A stretch of 64,000 nt of DNA from JAKFWF01 sp031367505 (GTDB lineage Bacteria > Pseudomonadota > Alphaproteobacteria > Rhizobiales > Hyphomicrobiaceae). The translations under genes and the position numbers were made by a program. The stretch lies in NCBI GenBank assembly GCA_031367505.1, contig JANLPY010000148.1:1-64000 (forward strand), in the 5' to 3' direction. The notes below the pieces were generated by a model that saw only the letters and a list, made by a program, of their open reading frames with translations, ran no database searches and was not told where the DNA came from. Shown piece after piece: positions 16,909-25,375 of this stretch; positions within the stretch are counted from its first letter, which is position 1; every line of letters begins with the position of its first letter.

Positions 16909-17716
16909 GTGCACCGGGATCGGGCCGGCACGGTCGTGGTCGACAGCAACGTAAAGAAAGTACAACACCCGACGGGTGGCGTAGTCGGTGAGATCCACGT
17001 GCATGATGGCGTCAAGGTTGCCGCAGGCGATCTCGTCATGCGGCTCGACGAAACCATCACGCGGGCGAACCTGGGTATCATTACGGCTCAATTGGACGAG
17101 CTTGGCGTGCGGGGAGCCCGCCTCAAGGCCGAACGTGATGGGGTCGCGGCTGTTGAATTACCACCCGCTCCGGCCGCGCGATCAGAGAGCCCCGCGATCC
17201 AAGAGATACTGGTCGGTGAGAGCACTCTATTTCAAAGCCGGCGTTCTGGCCGCGAGGGGCAGAAGGCGCAACTGACTGAGCGCAACAATCAGCTCCGTGA
17301 AGAAATCGGCGGGTTCGAGGGACAGGGCAAAGCAACGACGCGGGAGCTCGAACTCGTTGACCAGGAGCTTGGCAAGATCGCGAAGCTTTGGGCGAAAAAC
17401 CTCGGACATCGATCATGTGAAAGTGGATCAATTGGCCTTCATCCGATTCTCGGCATTCAACCAAACGACGACGCCGGAGTTCAACGGCACGGTGACCCGA
17501 ATTGCTGCTGATCTGATCAAAGAGCAACAAACCGGCCAAGCGTTCTTCGTCGCCCGGATCAGCTTGCCGGACAGCGAATTGCAGAGACTTGGCCAACTCA
17601 AACTCGTGCCCAGCATGCCCGCCGAAGTCTATATCCGCACAACCGACCGCACCGCACTATCCTATCTCGTGAAGCCGCTTCGGGATCAGATCACACGTGC
17701 GTTCAAGGAGCAGTGA
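16909..17716 (+). pseudogene. HlyD-family type I secretion adaptor, internally deleted
   Basis: The first frame (16909-17400) reads AGTVVVDSNVKKVQHPTGGVV, the start of the HlyD biotinyl-lipoyl half-domain, followed by part of the coiled coil (EILVGESTLFQSRR..., LVDQELGKIAKLW). A second frame (about 17400-17716) resumes with VKVDQLAFIRFSAFNQTTTPEF and SMPAEVYIRTTDRTALSYLVKPL, the family's C-terminal end. The rest of the coiled coil and the second half-lipoyl domain are missing and the frames do not match. The N-terminal membrane helix is also absent. HlyD proteins link an inner-membrane ABC exporter to TolC; this copy cannot work. The neighbouring surface-protein debris is a plausible former cargo. 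Confidence 0.82.
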
Positions 17717-18466
17717 CGCCGACGGATGAGTTGGCCTGCCTGTCGGCCAATCTGCAGTCGGCGAAGGCTGCCGCACGGTCTTGGCGGATCAAACTACCAT
17801 CGGGAGCGACGGCCATTCTGAGCACGACCCGTCACTGGCAGCGACGGCATCGCCAAATTGCGGCCACGGCCAACAACCAAGTGGGCAGCGACCAGCTAAC
17901 CGCCACTGCCGACCGCCAAATCGAGTCGAAGGCGACGTTCAATCTGACGAACGTCCAGGGGTGCGACCGCGTCGTCGATGCCAACAACAACCCGGTCGCA
18001 GGTGTGATCGTCAATTTCGCGGCTCCCGGCACGGCATCGTCACGACGGAAGGCACAAATCAGTTAGTGTCACGTTCACATCGCAGACGACGTCCGTGTGC
18101 ACAATTTCTGGCACGACCGCGAGCATCGTCGGCGTCGGCGCGTGCTCGATCAAGGTGTCGCAAGTCGGTAACGCCAGTTATCTGGCCGCGCCCGATGTGA
18201 CACAGAGTTTCAATGGGCTCGGCGCGCCCACCATCACGGCGACCGCAACCGTGTCGCCGGGCACGTTCTCGCGCGCTGGCGTGACTCTGGTGTTCACAGT
18301 CACCCTCGCAAACACCGGCAACGTCGCGGCGACGGGGCTGCACCTCACCGACACCCGCGTGGGCACGTTCTCTTGCGCTTCGCCGACGCTGGCGGCCGCC
18401 GGCACCGTCTCCTGTCACTGGCCAGAAACGGACCGGCGCGGATTGCTCGCGCACGAGTGTGAGTAG
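17713..18466 (+). pseudogene. Remnants of a large repetitive Ig-like/DUF11 surface protein
   Basis: Two frames carry pieces of bacterial Ig-like repeats. The first (about 17713-18066) has NLTNVQG and NNPVAGVIVNFAAPGTA, a common Big-type strand pattern. The second (about 18062-18417) has VTFTSQTTSVCTISGTTA, VGNASYLAAP and then a DUF11-like repeat (VTLVFTVTLANTGNVAATGLHL... split around residue 20). The parts are joined by a frameshift near 18060, and homology stops near 18417. Such proteins are usually thousands of residues long and exported by type I systems, matching the HlyD remnant just upstream. What remains is a small scar of that system. Confidence 0.7.
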
Positions 18467-18643
18467 TTTCCGAGTCTGTCCCTCCCAATCGTTCGCCGGC
18501 TAAAGACGGCCAGCGCGACGAAGCCGCTGTCTGCGATCAGGGCAGGGTTCATGCAAACAGGACTTCCCCCGAAAAAAGTGGAGGGCTTTTCTGATAATTC
18601 GAAGAGATCAGGGGAGGTCCACATTGGTTGGCCTCGTGCTGGC

Positions 18644-20185
18644 CTACACGCGCGAGCTCGGCCGATAGAATGGCTCGTGCCTCGACGGATCGATGTAGTC
18701 AGCGTAGAATTTGCGCACGTGCGGCAACAACTTCTTCGAAAGCATACGCCGCTCGACCTCGTCGTTAGTGAGCGCCTTCTGCAGATCATCATGCAGTGCC
18801 TTCAGTGCCGCATCCTTGTCGACCTTGGTGAACCGGCCGTCCTGGTAGAGCACCTCGCCGGCGCACATGGTCATTTTCACACCCTCGGTCTTCGCGCGTT
18901 GAATCACCGCGTCGAGCAGTGGCGTCTCGGTGTCAAGATACGGGTACGACACCTGCTTCCAGTCGATCAGCACGCAGTCGGCGGCCTTGCCGGCCTCAAG
19001 CGTGCCGATGGTCGAGCCGAATGGCGTCGTCTTGGCACCGCCGATGGTCGCCATGCGCAGCACCTGCGCCATGGTCGGCACGTCTTCGTCGACCATGCCC
19101 GGCACGCGATGGGCGCGCAGCACTAGCCGCATCTCCTGCAGCATGTCGCGGTCGTCATTGATGCCAGCCTCGTCGAGACCGATGGCCGTATTCAATCCTT
19201 GCTTCTCGAAATAGTTGAGCGCGGCGACGCCGGAGCGCAGGCGGAAATTCGATGAGCAGTTGTGGCAAACACAGCCGCCGGCATGGGCGAGGCGATCGAT
19301 GTCCTTCTCGGAGAGCCAAACACCGTGGCCGAGCGTCAGCCGCTCGTTGACCATGTCGAACCGGTCGATATATTCGAGCGCCGTGCACGCGCCGCGCTTC
19401 CAGGCGTAGGCTTTCTGGTAGGCGGTCTCGAGCAAATGCATGTGCATTGGCACGTTGTACTTCTTGGACGTCTCCGACAGCATCGTCAGCGCCTGATCCG
19501 AGCACCAATGCAAATTGGCCGGCGCCAACTGGATTTTCACGCGGTTCTTGGCGTTGTGCTGTTCGTAGAGTTCGCGGAATAGGCCCATCTGATCGTCGAG
19601 GCCCGCTGTGAAGCGGGCGAAGTGGCGCTTCATCGGCTCCTGCAGTTCGGCCGGCAGACCCGCAACGAAGTCGTCGTCATTCTGGTAGACGAGCCGGTTC
19701 TGGTCACGCAGCGCATAGCAGTAGGACACTCGCATACCGATGTCCTCGTAGGCCTTGATGACCTGATTGGACTTGGCCTGGATCTCCGGCAGACCACCCG
19801 GCATCCAGCCATGGATATGCTGGACGGTGGTGATGCCGGAACCGATCATCTCGAAGGCGGAATAGAGCGTATCGAGATAGACATCGAGCGCACGGATGAC
19901 GAGGCGGGTGATGAACCACAACTCGAGCGGCATGTCGGGCGAACCGAGTTGCACCGGCGTCAGGCCGACGTGGTGATGGCCGTTGACGAAGCCCGGCAGC
20001 AGGATCTCCTGGCCCGAGCCCACCACGTCGACGTTTGGATACTTTTTGGCTAAACTCGTATAAGTGCCGATCTCCTTGATGACGCCGCCATCCTGATAGA
20101 AGGCGCCATCGGCAATCTCTTCCCAGGTTGTGCGGCTCGTCGTGCGCGTGATCATGGCGCGGCTGCGGATCAAGGATGCAACCAT
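18644..20185 (-). CDS. Metal-dependent amidohydrolase of the AtzA/TrzA/SsnA-like group
   Basis: A 513-residue enzyme with the amidohydrolase TIM-barrel signature: PGFVNGHHHVG with the HxH pair His70/His72, MHMHLLETAYQ, LGHGVWLS, and GLDEAGINDDRD supplying the last metal ligand Asp, then GTLEAGKAADCVLIDW, the beta-sandwich strand typical of the family. These enzymes hydrolyse C-N or C-Cl bonds on rings, as in deaminases of guanine, cytosine or triazines. The gene is last in a four-gene minus-strand operon after SBP, permease and ATPase genes (77 bases after the ATPase), so it probably acts on the imported compound. The exact substrate cannot be read from the sequence. Confidence 0.85.
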   Translation of the reverse strand: MVASLIRSRAMITRTTSRTTWEEIADGAFYQDGGVIKEIGTYTSLAKKYPNVDVVGSGQEILLPGFVNGHHHVGLTPVQLGSPDMPLELWFITRLVIRALDVYLDTLYSAFEMIGSGITTVQHIHGWMPGGLPEIQAKSNQVIKAYEDIGMRVSYCYALRDQNRLVYQNDDDFVAGLPAELQEPMKRHFARFTAGLDDQMGLFRELYEQHNAKNRVKIQLAPANLHWCSDQALTMLSETSKKYNVPMHMHLLETAYQKAYAWKRGACTALEYIDRFDMVNERLTLGHGVWLSEKDIDRLAHAGGCVCHNCSSNFRLRSGVAALNYFEKQGLNTAIGLDEAGINDDRDMLQEMRLVLRAHRVPGMVDEDVPTMAQVLRMATIGGAKTTPFGSTIGTLEAGKAADCVLIDWKQVSYPYLDTETPLLDAVIQRAKTEGVKMTMCAGEVLYQDGRFTKVDKDAALKALHDDLQKALTNDEVERRMLSKKLLPHVRKFYADYIDPSRHEPFYRPSSRV

Positions 20186-20262
20186 TGTAGGCTCCTCTGC
20201 GTAACGTTCAGATTGGCGCTTAAAGTTCAGATAGGCTTAATCAGATTGGCTTCGAGAGAATG

Positions 20263-21084
20263 CTATTCAGCGGCGACGAGCACCTCCTGCTCGGCAAAGG
20301 CGCGATCGACTTCGTCTCGCATCAATGCGGTCAGCTGGCGCCTCAGGGCTTCGCATTCCGGCGAGAACGGATCGCGCGGGCGAGGCAGGTCGATCGGCAC
20401 GATGGTCTTGATCCGGCCAGGCCGCGCGGTGAATACAGCGACGCGATCGGCCAGCGCCACTGCTTCGTCGATGTGATGGGTAACGAACATCACCGAGGCG
20501 CCGCTTTCGCGCCAGACGTCGAGCAGGAAGTCTTGCATACGCGCGCGCGTTTGCACGTCGAGTGCGGCGAACGGTTCGTCCATCAGCAGAACCTTGGGTC
20601 GCATCGCCAGTGCACGCGCCACCGCCACGCGCTGCCGCATGCCGCCTGACAACTCGTCTGGCCGCTTGTCAATGGCGGCGACCAATCCAACGCGTTGCAG
20701 GGATTCCTTGGCGGCAGAGCGGCGTTCGTCGAGGCTCGCACCACGGATCAGCAAACCGAACGATACGTTCTCCCAAACCGTCAGCCACGGAAACAAAGAG
20801 GTCTCCTGGAAAATCAGACTGCGCTCCGGCGACGGTGCCGTCACCCGCTCGTTGAACGCCCAGATCTCGCCGCCGGTCTCGCGTTCAAGACCGGCAATCA
20901 AATAGAGCAGCGTGCTCTTGCCGCAACCCGAGGGGCCGAGAAGAACGACAAATTCGCCGGGCTTCACCTCAAGATTTATGTCGCGCAGGGCCTCATGCGC
21001 TCGAGCGGTCCCTTGTGCCCAAACTTTGGAGACGCTGCGGCAGACGACGGCGTCACTCGACGAATAAGGTTTGTCAAAGTCCAC
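20263..21084 (-). CDS. ABC transporter ATPase, nitrate/sulfonate/taurine (SsuB/TauB) type
   Basis: A 273-residue ATPase with Walker A GPSGCGKST, Q-loop FQETSLFPWLTV, signature LSGGMRQRVAVARAL, Walker B VLLMDEPFAALD and the switch histidine in VTHHIDEA. The length and the ENVSFGL segment fit the NrtD/SsuB/TauB group. The start is the GTG at 21084, which overlaps the end of the permease gene by 11 bases; the longer frame up to 21171 lies within the permease and is not protein-like. It would power uptake through the neighbouring permease of a ligand delivered by the NMT1-like binding protein. Confidence 0.9.
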   Translation of the reverse strand: MDFDKPYSSSDAVVCRSVSKVWAQGTARAHEALRDINLEVKPGEFVVLLGPSGCGKSTLLYLIAGLERETGGEIWAFNERVTAPSPERSLIFQETSLFPWLTVWENVSFGLLIRGASLDERRSAAKESLQRVGLVAAIDKRPDELSGGMRQRVAVARALAMRPKVLLMDEPFAALDVQTRARMQDFLLDVWRESGASVMFVTHHIDEAVALADRVAVFTARPGRIKTIVPIDLPRPRDPFSPECEALRRQLTALMRDEVDRAFAEQEVLVAAE

Positions 21085-22000
21085 GCAGCACCCCCGTCGT
21101 TTCCGGCATCCAGTACAGGATCTTCCGCTGGATGAACCGCAGGCCGAGATCGAATAGGAACCCCAGCACACCGATCAATACGATGCAGAAGAACACGAGA
21201 GATGGATTGAACGTGTTGCGCGCCATCATGATCACCTGCCCAATGCCGTAGCCGACACCGGTCGTCTCGGCGACTAGCACCACCATCCACGCCGCGAACA
21301 GGTTCATACGCAGCACGATCAGCAAGCCCGGCAGGATCGCCGGAATGATCACGTGGCGATAAGTCTGCCACTTGGTTGCGCCGACGGTACGCGCCACGTT
21401 AATGAGATTGCGGTTGACACCATCGATCTGGCTGATCGTCGCCAGCACCATGTGAAAGAACAGCGCGATCACCACCATAAAGATCGCCGGCGCGTTGCCG
21501 ATGCCGAACAAGAAGATCGCGATCGGCGATACCGGCGACAGCAACGTTATTGTTGGAAGCAGCAGCCGATCGACGATGAGGAAGTAACGGGTCATCACGC
21601 CTATGGTGACAGCTAAGACGGATGCGATCAGCAGACCGACCAGCACGCGCGCGGTGGTCGAAGCAATGGTAATGCCGAGCGCCTGCGCCGGCGTCGGTCC
21701 GTCGGCGGCATTCATGCCGACCGCCCAGCGGTTCGCCGTATTGAAGAACTTGAGCTGGTCGGCAAAGTTGCCGAGGAAAATATGCGGTGGCGGCAAGAGC
21801 TTTGGGTCGGACAAACCGAAGGTCCAACACAACTCCCAGATCGAGGCAAACAGGCCGATCGACGCCAGTGTCCAGCCGATGCGGCTCAAGGACTGCTGGA
21901 CGGCACTCGCTCGAGCCACACCGGCCGCTGGCAGGGCTTGCGCCCCGCCAGCAGCTCGCACCGGCTGCTCCACTTCCCCAGCACGTACCAACGTTGCCAT
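21074..22000 (-). CDS. ABC transporter permease, SsuC/TauC type
   Basis: A 308-residue inner-membrane protein with about six helices. The EAA loop is visible as INVARTVGATKWQTYRHVIIPAILPG, split around residues 205-230. A soluble stretch after the first helix (FFNTANRWAVGMNAADGPTPAQ) is longer than in typical SsuC. The ATG lies one base after the stop of the binding-protein gene in the reading direction, and the 3' end overlaps the ATPase start, so the three genes are translationally linked. Confidence 0.9.
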   Translation of the reverse strand: MATLVRAGEVEQPVRAAGGAQALPAAGVARASAVQQSLSRIGWTLASIGLFASIWELCWTFGLSDPKLLPPPHIFLGNFADQLKFFNTANRWAVGMNAADGPTPAQALGITIASTTARVLVGLLIASVLAVTIGVMTRYFLIVDRLLLPTITLLSPVSPIAIFLFGIGNAPAIFMVVIALFFHMVLATISQIDGVNRNLINVARTVGATKWQTYRHVIIPAILPGLLIVLRMNLFAAWMVVLVAETTGVGYGIGQVIMMARNTFNPSLVFFCIVLIGVLGFLFDLGLRFIQRKILYWMPETTGVLRGL

Positions 22001-22001
22001 C

Positions 22002-23060
22002 TCAAGCCGCTTTGTATTTGAGCTTGCCGTAGAGGTCGCCGTTCTCCTTGATCACCTCTTCGAGCGGACTCCAGTCGATAGCGGCGAGGGTCGGCTTCTT
22101 TTTGATGTAACCCATCTCAACCAGGCTGTCGGTGCGCTGCAGGATGAAGTCGGTCTGCTTGCGTGCGTCGACGATCGCAGGTTGCTTGCCCATGGCGAAC
22201 TTGGCGTTCTCCATCGAAGTCTTGTAGTAGGGACCAACCAGCGTTTCGAGCGTCTTCTGCTGCTCGGTCTCGGCCATCAGCTGCGCCTGCATCATCGCCT
22301 TGATGATCGCCTTGAGACCGCGTCTGTTTTCTTTGATCAGACGCTCGCCGCACGTTAGCACGCAATCCGTATAGCCGGGGCCGTAGAGATCCTTGCCATC
22401 GGTCAGCAGGTGCGAGCCCTTGACGTCATTGACCAGCGACGTGACGTACGGTTCGATGGTGCAGATCCAGTCGACCGCGCCGGCCTTGAAGGCTTCGACT
22501 GCTTCCGGCGTGTTCGCCATATATCGGACGGTGATATCCTTAAAAGCAATGCCGTGCTTCTTCAGGTAATCGTAAGGCATTACCTCGAGCGTATCGAGCT
22601 GGAAGGTGGCGAGCGTCTTGCCTTTAAGCTTTTCCGGTGTGTCGAGGCCGGGCCGCGAGACGATACCGCAACCCTCGACGCCGCCGCCGGCGATGATCTT
22701 GATTGGAGCGCCGGCGTCGAACAGTGCCATGAAGCTGGTGTAGGGCATCAGACCGAGATCGACTTGCCCCATGCCGAGGAACGTCACCTGCTCGGCCTGC
22801 GTCGGGGTGTTGATGAACTGCAGCTCGACGCCTTCAGCCTTGGCGAATTGCATGGCGTGCGCCAGAAAGAAATTGAGATTGCAGAAGCCAGTACCCTTGG
22901 TGCCCTTCAATGCCGTGGCACCTTGCGCTATCGCTTCCCCAAAACCTGGTCCGACTGCAACCGTGATCACGCATGCGGCCGCGCCCCTAAGGATATTCCG
23001 GCGGCTGAAATCAATCTTCTTGAGGTCTGGCAGATGGGTGCATCCGTGGCGATCACACAT
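22002..23060 (-). CDS. Tat-exported NMT1/THI5-like substrate-binding protein
   Basis: A 352-residue binding protein. A twin-arginine motif (FSRRNILRG, about residues 18-26) precedes a hydrophobic stretch and an AIAQGA cut site, so export is probably by Tat. The mature part has the SsuA/NMT1 pattern (INTPTQAEQVTFLGMGQVDLG split, and the TLATFQLDTLEVMPYDYL hinge region). This family binds sulfonates, nitrate, taurine, pyrimidines and related small molecules. AAGGAG about nine bases upstream supports the start at 23060. It opens the operon SBP-permease-ATPase-amidohydrolase; the ring-hydrolase at the end suggests a heterocyclic ligand. Confidence 0.9.
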   Translation of the reverse strand: MCDRHGCTHLPDLKKIDFSRRNILRGAAACVITVAVGPGFGEAIAQGATALKGTKGTGFCNLNFFLAHAMQFAKAEGVELQFINTPTQAEQVTFLGMGQVDLGLMPYTSFMALFDAGAPIKIIAGGGVEGCGIVSRPGLDTPEKLKGKTLATFQLDTLEVMPYDYLKKHGIAFKDITVRYMANTPEAVEAFKAGAVDWICTIEPYVTSLVNDVKGSHLLTDGKDLYGPGYTDCVLTCGERLIKENRRGLKAIIKAMMQAQLMAETEQQKTLETLVGPYYKTSMENAKFAMGKQPAIVDARKQTDFILQRTDSLVEMGYIKKKPTLAAIDWSPLEEVIKENGDLYGKLKYKAA

Positions 23061-23601
23061 GGTTCGATCTCTCCTTGCTGATGAGCGTTTGGAAGGACGA
23101 CAGGCACGCGGTCACAACTGCCACCACCGCGCGAGCTGTCAGAAACGGGCTGTCAGGAAGTTGATGGCGAAGATCTGCAGTGCCGCCGCTGCGAAGCGGC
23201 ATCAATTCGGCGGCCGGCAGCGACAATGCAGGACGCCGATCCAACCGGACTTCGGCATCTGGGAGCATCAACGGTTCGACGCCGATGCCGTCGAGAACTG
23301 CGCACATCGCGAGCTCCAATACAGCTGGGCGGCACGCCAACCAAGAAGCAATCGCCAGTGCGGTGATGCTGCGCTAATTCGTTTCAAGGCAAGTTGCGTG
23401 CCAAGCCGCAGTGACGCTGGAACGGCGCAAGAAGTCTCGCGAATTGGCGGGTTTGATGATCACGCATTGGAGTCGAAATGCATTTTTCTGAGCTATTATC
23501 CAGCACGCTGCGCGAAGATCAAGCACTCCGCTGGCGGACGAATGATCAGGAGTGACGGACATTACACATTATGTAGTCTTGCGAGACCACGGCGAGGAAC
23601 C
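23061..23601. other. Gene-poor stretch upstream of the binding-protein gene
   Basis: No convincing gene was found in these 541 bases. Long open frames exist on both strands (for example minus 23053-23340), but they have no ribosome sites or recognisable domains and are what GC-rich sequence gives by chance. The stretch should hold the promoter of the minus-strand ABC operon. The part near 23545-23580 is AT-rich and lies just ahead of the racemase remnant. Confidence 0.45.
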
Positions 23602-23690
23602 ATGACGCACATTATTCTCACAAATCCAAACACCTCGACGGCCACGACGCGGCTGATGGTGGAAATTGCCGGTGACGCCGCCTCACCCGG
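23602..23690 (+). pseudogene. Asp/Glu/hydantoin racemase, N-terminal fragment
   Basis: The ATG at 23602 begins MTHIILTNPNTSTATTRLM VEIAGDAA, which matches the start of Asp/Glu/hydantoin racemase-family proteins (the INPNT(S/T)xxxT signature). After about 28-30 residues the similarity stops and the sequence changes to an IS21-type end. The rest of the ~230-residue enzyme is gone. Hydantoin racemases work with hydantoinases and N-carbamoyl amidases; homologs of both kinds of partner survive at 34 and 41 kb. Confidence 0.6.
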
Positions 23691-23950
23691 CACGAGTAAA
23701 AACCTGAGCAATAATCCCAGCCGGACCAAAAGTGCGGCAGATAGAGCCCTGTGCCTGCGTCGGCGCGAGGGCGGGGGATGAAACAGGTGGAGATCTACGC
23801 GAGGGTCAGGCACGCGGTGCTGATCGAAGGGATTAGCGAGCGCGCTGCGGCGAAACAGTTCGGCATCAATGCCAGGACTGTGTCCAAGATGCTGAAGTTC
23901 TCGGTGCCGCCGGGTTATGTTCGCACGAAGCCGCCATGCCGGCCCAAACA
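23691..23950 (+). mobile_element. IS21-family remnant (istA N-terminus)
   Basis: From the ATG at 23778 the reading MKQVEIYARVRHAVLIEG, ISERAAAKQFGINARTVSKM and LKFSVPPGYVR matches the N-terminal helix-turn-helix of IS21-family IstA transposases. Similarity ends near KPPCRPKHE (about 23946). The DDE catalytic core and the istB ATPase gene are missing. The left boundary is set by the break in the racemase fragment near 23690 and is approximate; I did not identify an exact terminal repeat. The element seems to have inserted into the racemase gene and then lost its right side together with the rest of that gene. Confidence 0.75.
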
Positions 23951-23992
23951 CGAGGATCCCTACCGGCATTTCGGCAAACAAAAAGTACTTCA

Positions 23993-24496
23993 TCAGCCAG
24001 CCATGACGGTCTCGGCGTGGCGTGCCAACTTGTCGAGCGTCTGATAGCCGAACTCGACGGCGCCGAAGCCGATCCCGGCATCGCGTTGTGCCCTGGTTGG
24101 ATGCAGCTGGCGCATGGTGATGACTGTCTTGCCGTCGCTTTGTTGATCGAATGTTACCGTCGTGCGGAACATGCCGGCGTCATCGTCCTTGTCGGCACCG
24201 TGGTCGATCTCGATCAGGCTCGGCTCCTCGATGCGCCGGAACGCCATGCGGTTGGTATATCGCTTACCGTCGGGTGCGATCATATCGAACCGCCACATCC
24301 CACCCACGCGGATATCCATTTCTTTGGTCTCGACTTTGAACCCTGCCGGTCCGAACCATTGGGGCAGGTGCCGGGGATCAGACCAGGCGGCAAACACCAA
24401 CTCGCGCCGCGCATTGATTACCCGGGACAACACGATCTCCCGATCGAGCGCCCAGGTCGACAGTGGTGAGTTATTTCCGTTTTCTTTTACTTGCAT
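23993..24496 (-). CDS. SRPBCC/AHSA1-domain protein
   Basis: A 167-residue protein of the START-like (SRPBCC, AHSA1) fold. It shows the family opening (DREIVLSRVINARRELVFAAW split, then WFGPAGFKVETKEMDIRVGG) and a C-terminal helix with FGYQTLDKLARH. Such proteins have a deep ligand pocket; many in soil bacteria are co-transcribed with an ArsR-family regulator. The start overlaps the end of the upstream arsR-like gene by 26 bases, so the two are one operon. The ligand or activity is unknown. Confidence 0.85.
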   Translation of the reverse strand: MQVKENGNNSPLSTWALDREIVLSRVINARRELVFAAWSDPRHLPQWFGPAGFKVETKEMDIRVGGMWRFDMIAPDGKRYTNRMAFRRIEEPSLIEIDHGADKDDDAGMFRTTVTFDQQSDGKTVITMRQLHPTRAQRDAGIGFGAVEFGYQTLDKLARHAETVMAG

Positions 24497-24836
24497 TCGA
24501 CTTCTCCTCTTTCTTCAGTTTCTCGACGTAAACTTCCAGGAGATCGAAGCGGCGCTCCCAGATCTCCCGTTGTGCCGCCAGCCATGCCTCGATTGTTTCG
24601 AGAGATGCCGTGTGCAGTGCACATGTTCTGACGCGACCGATCTTCTCTGTCTCAATAAGGCCTGAGCTTTCGAGGATGCGGACGTGTTTCATCAGGCTCG
24701 GTAACGCCATGTCGAACGGTTTCGCTAGCTCGCCGACCGATGCCTCGCTCTCGCATAAGCGCATCACGATGGCGCGGCGGGTGGGGTCGGAGAGCGCTCC
24801 GAAGACGTTGTTCAGCTGGTTTGAATTGTTAGCCAT
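24471..24836 (-). CDS. ArsR-family winged-helix repressor
   Basis: A 121-residue regulator. The helix-turn-helix is clear (FGALSDPTRRAIVMRL, ASVGELAKPFDMALPSLMKHVRILESSGLI split around residues 25-55), with a wing at GRVRTCALH. No CxC metal site is present, so it is not a metal sensor; it belongs to the ArsR group paired with SRPBCC proteins. The ATG at 24836 is taken as the start because the consensus promoter just upstream would begin transcription almost at this codon. It probably represses its own operon through the two palindromes at 24,829-24,844 and 24,879-24,894. Confidence 0.88.
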   Translation of the reverse strand: MANNSNQLNNVFGALSDPTRRAIVMRLCESEASVGELAKPFDMALPSLMKHVRILESSGLIETEKIGRVRTCALHTASLETIEAWLAAQREIWERRFDLLEVYVEKLKKEEKSNASKRKRK

Positions 24837-24895
24837 ACGGATAACTATAGCGGTGTGGTCGCTCAATGTCAACAACACTTATCCATTTGGCTAAC
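24828..24895 (-). promoter_or_regulatory. Sigma70 promoter flanked by two ArsR operators
   Basis: On the minus strand, TTGACA (24872-24867) and TATAGT (24849-24844) are separated by exactly 17 bases, an almost perfect vegetative promoter. Two copies of the imperfect palindrome TTAGCC-N4-GGATAA flank it in opposite orientation: 24829-24844, covering the -10 edge and the ATG, and 24879-24894, just upstream of the -35. As 17-mers they match at 15 positions. Their centres are 50 bases apart. The -10 box ends seven bases before the ATG, so the mRNA would be leaderless or nearly so. Confidence 0.85.
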
Positions 24896-25060
24896 TTTTA
24901 ATGCGATACTGAGCAATGACGCGAGGCATGGATGTGAATGGCCGGACACGGCGACTGGAGTTCACTGGTCGTTGAAGGCTTTGCAAGAGCTTTGTATGCG
25001 GTCTGTCTTTCACTCCTTGCGCACGGCGGACTTCACTCTGCCTCAGTGGTCTCTGGAGTG

Positions 25061-25375
25061 TTAGCGCGTGCGTCCATTCTTGTCCGGCTGGCAACTTTGA
25101 TCCCCGTTCTCACGTAAGGATCTTTGCCATTCTTCGTAAATCAGTCCGAGGCGGTCGAGCCGCCATAACTGAGCCAGAACGATGAGTGCTGCGCCAAAGA
25201 TGGTCGGCCAGATCGACAATTGAACGAGGCCCCAGGCAAGCAGAAGCATGCCGGCAAATGCAGGGACGATCAGCCAGCGCAAGACATGGGCGTATCCTGG
25301 AGGGACGCTACCTGGCTCGACCAGCCAAAGCTAGGCCTTACCCCAAAACTGCCGGTAATCAATCATGCCCATCTC
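25061..25375 (-). pseudogene. Small membrane protein, DUF6653-like, with an in-frame stop
   Basis: The 73-codon open part (TTG at 25282) reads RWLIVPAFAGMLLLAWGLV, IWPTIFGAALIVLAQLWRLDRLGL and YEEW: two hydrophobic helices joined by a short loop. In the same frame the reading continues upstream through VPPGYAHVL and LWLVEPGS, meets TAG at 25333-25331, and goes on to YRQFWGKA and an ATG near 25375. Protein-like sequence on both sides of the stop suggests a nonsense mutation in a longer gene. The likeness to small DUF6653-type proteins is from memory and weak. The open part alone could still be translated. Confidence 0.45.

Noticed and set aside
18467..18643. Possible short gene on the minus strand (about 18,415-18,792) between surface-protein debris and amidohydrolase
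   Set aside because: Overlaps the 3' end of the amidohydrolase gene in another frame and shows no domain; read as a shadow frame.
23053..23340. 95-codon minus-strand frame upstream of the binding-protein gene
   Set aside because: It runs into the binding-protein start region, has no ribosome site of its own and matches no family I know.
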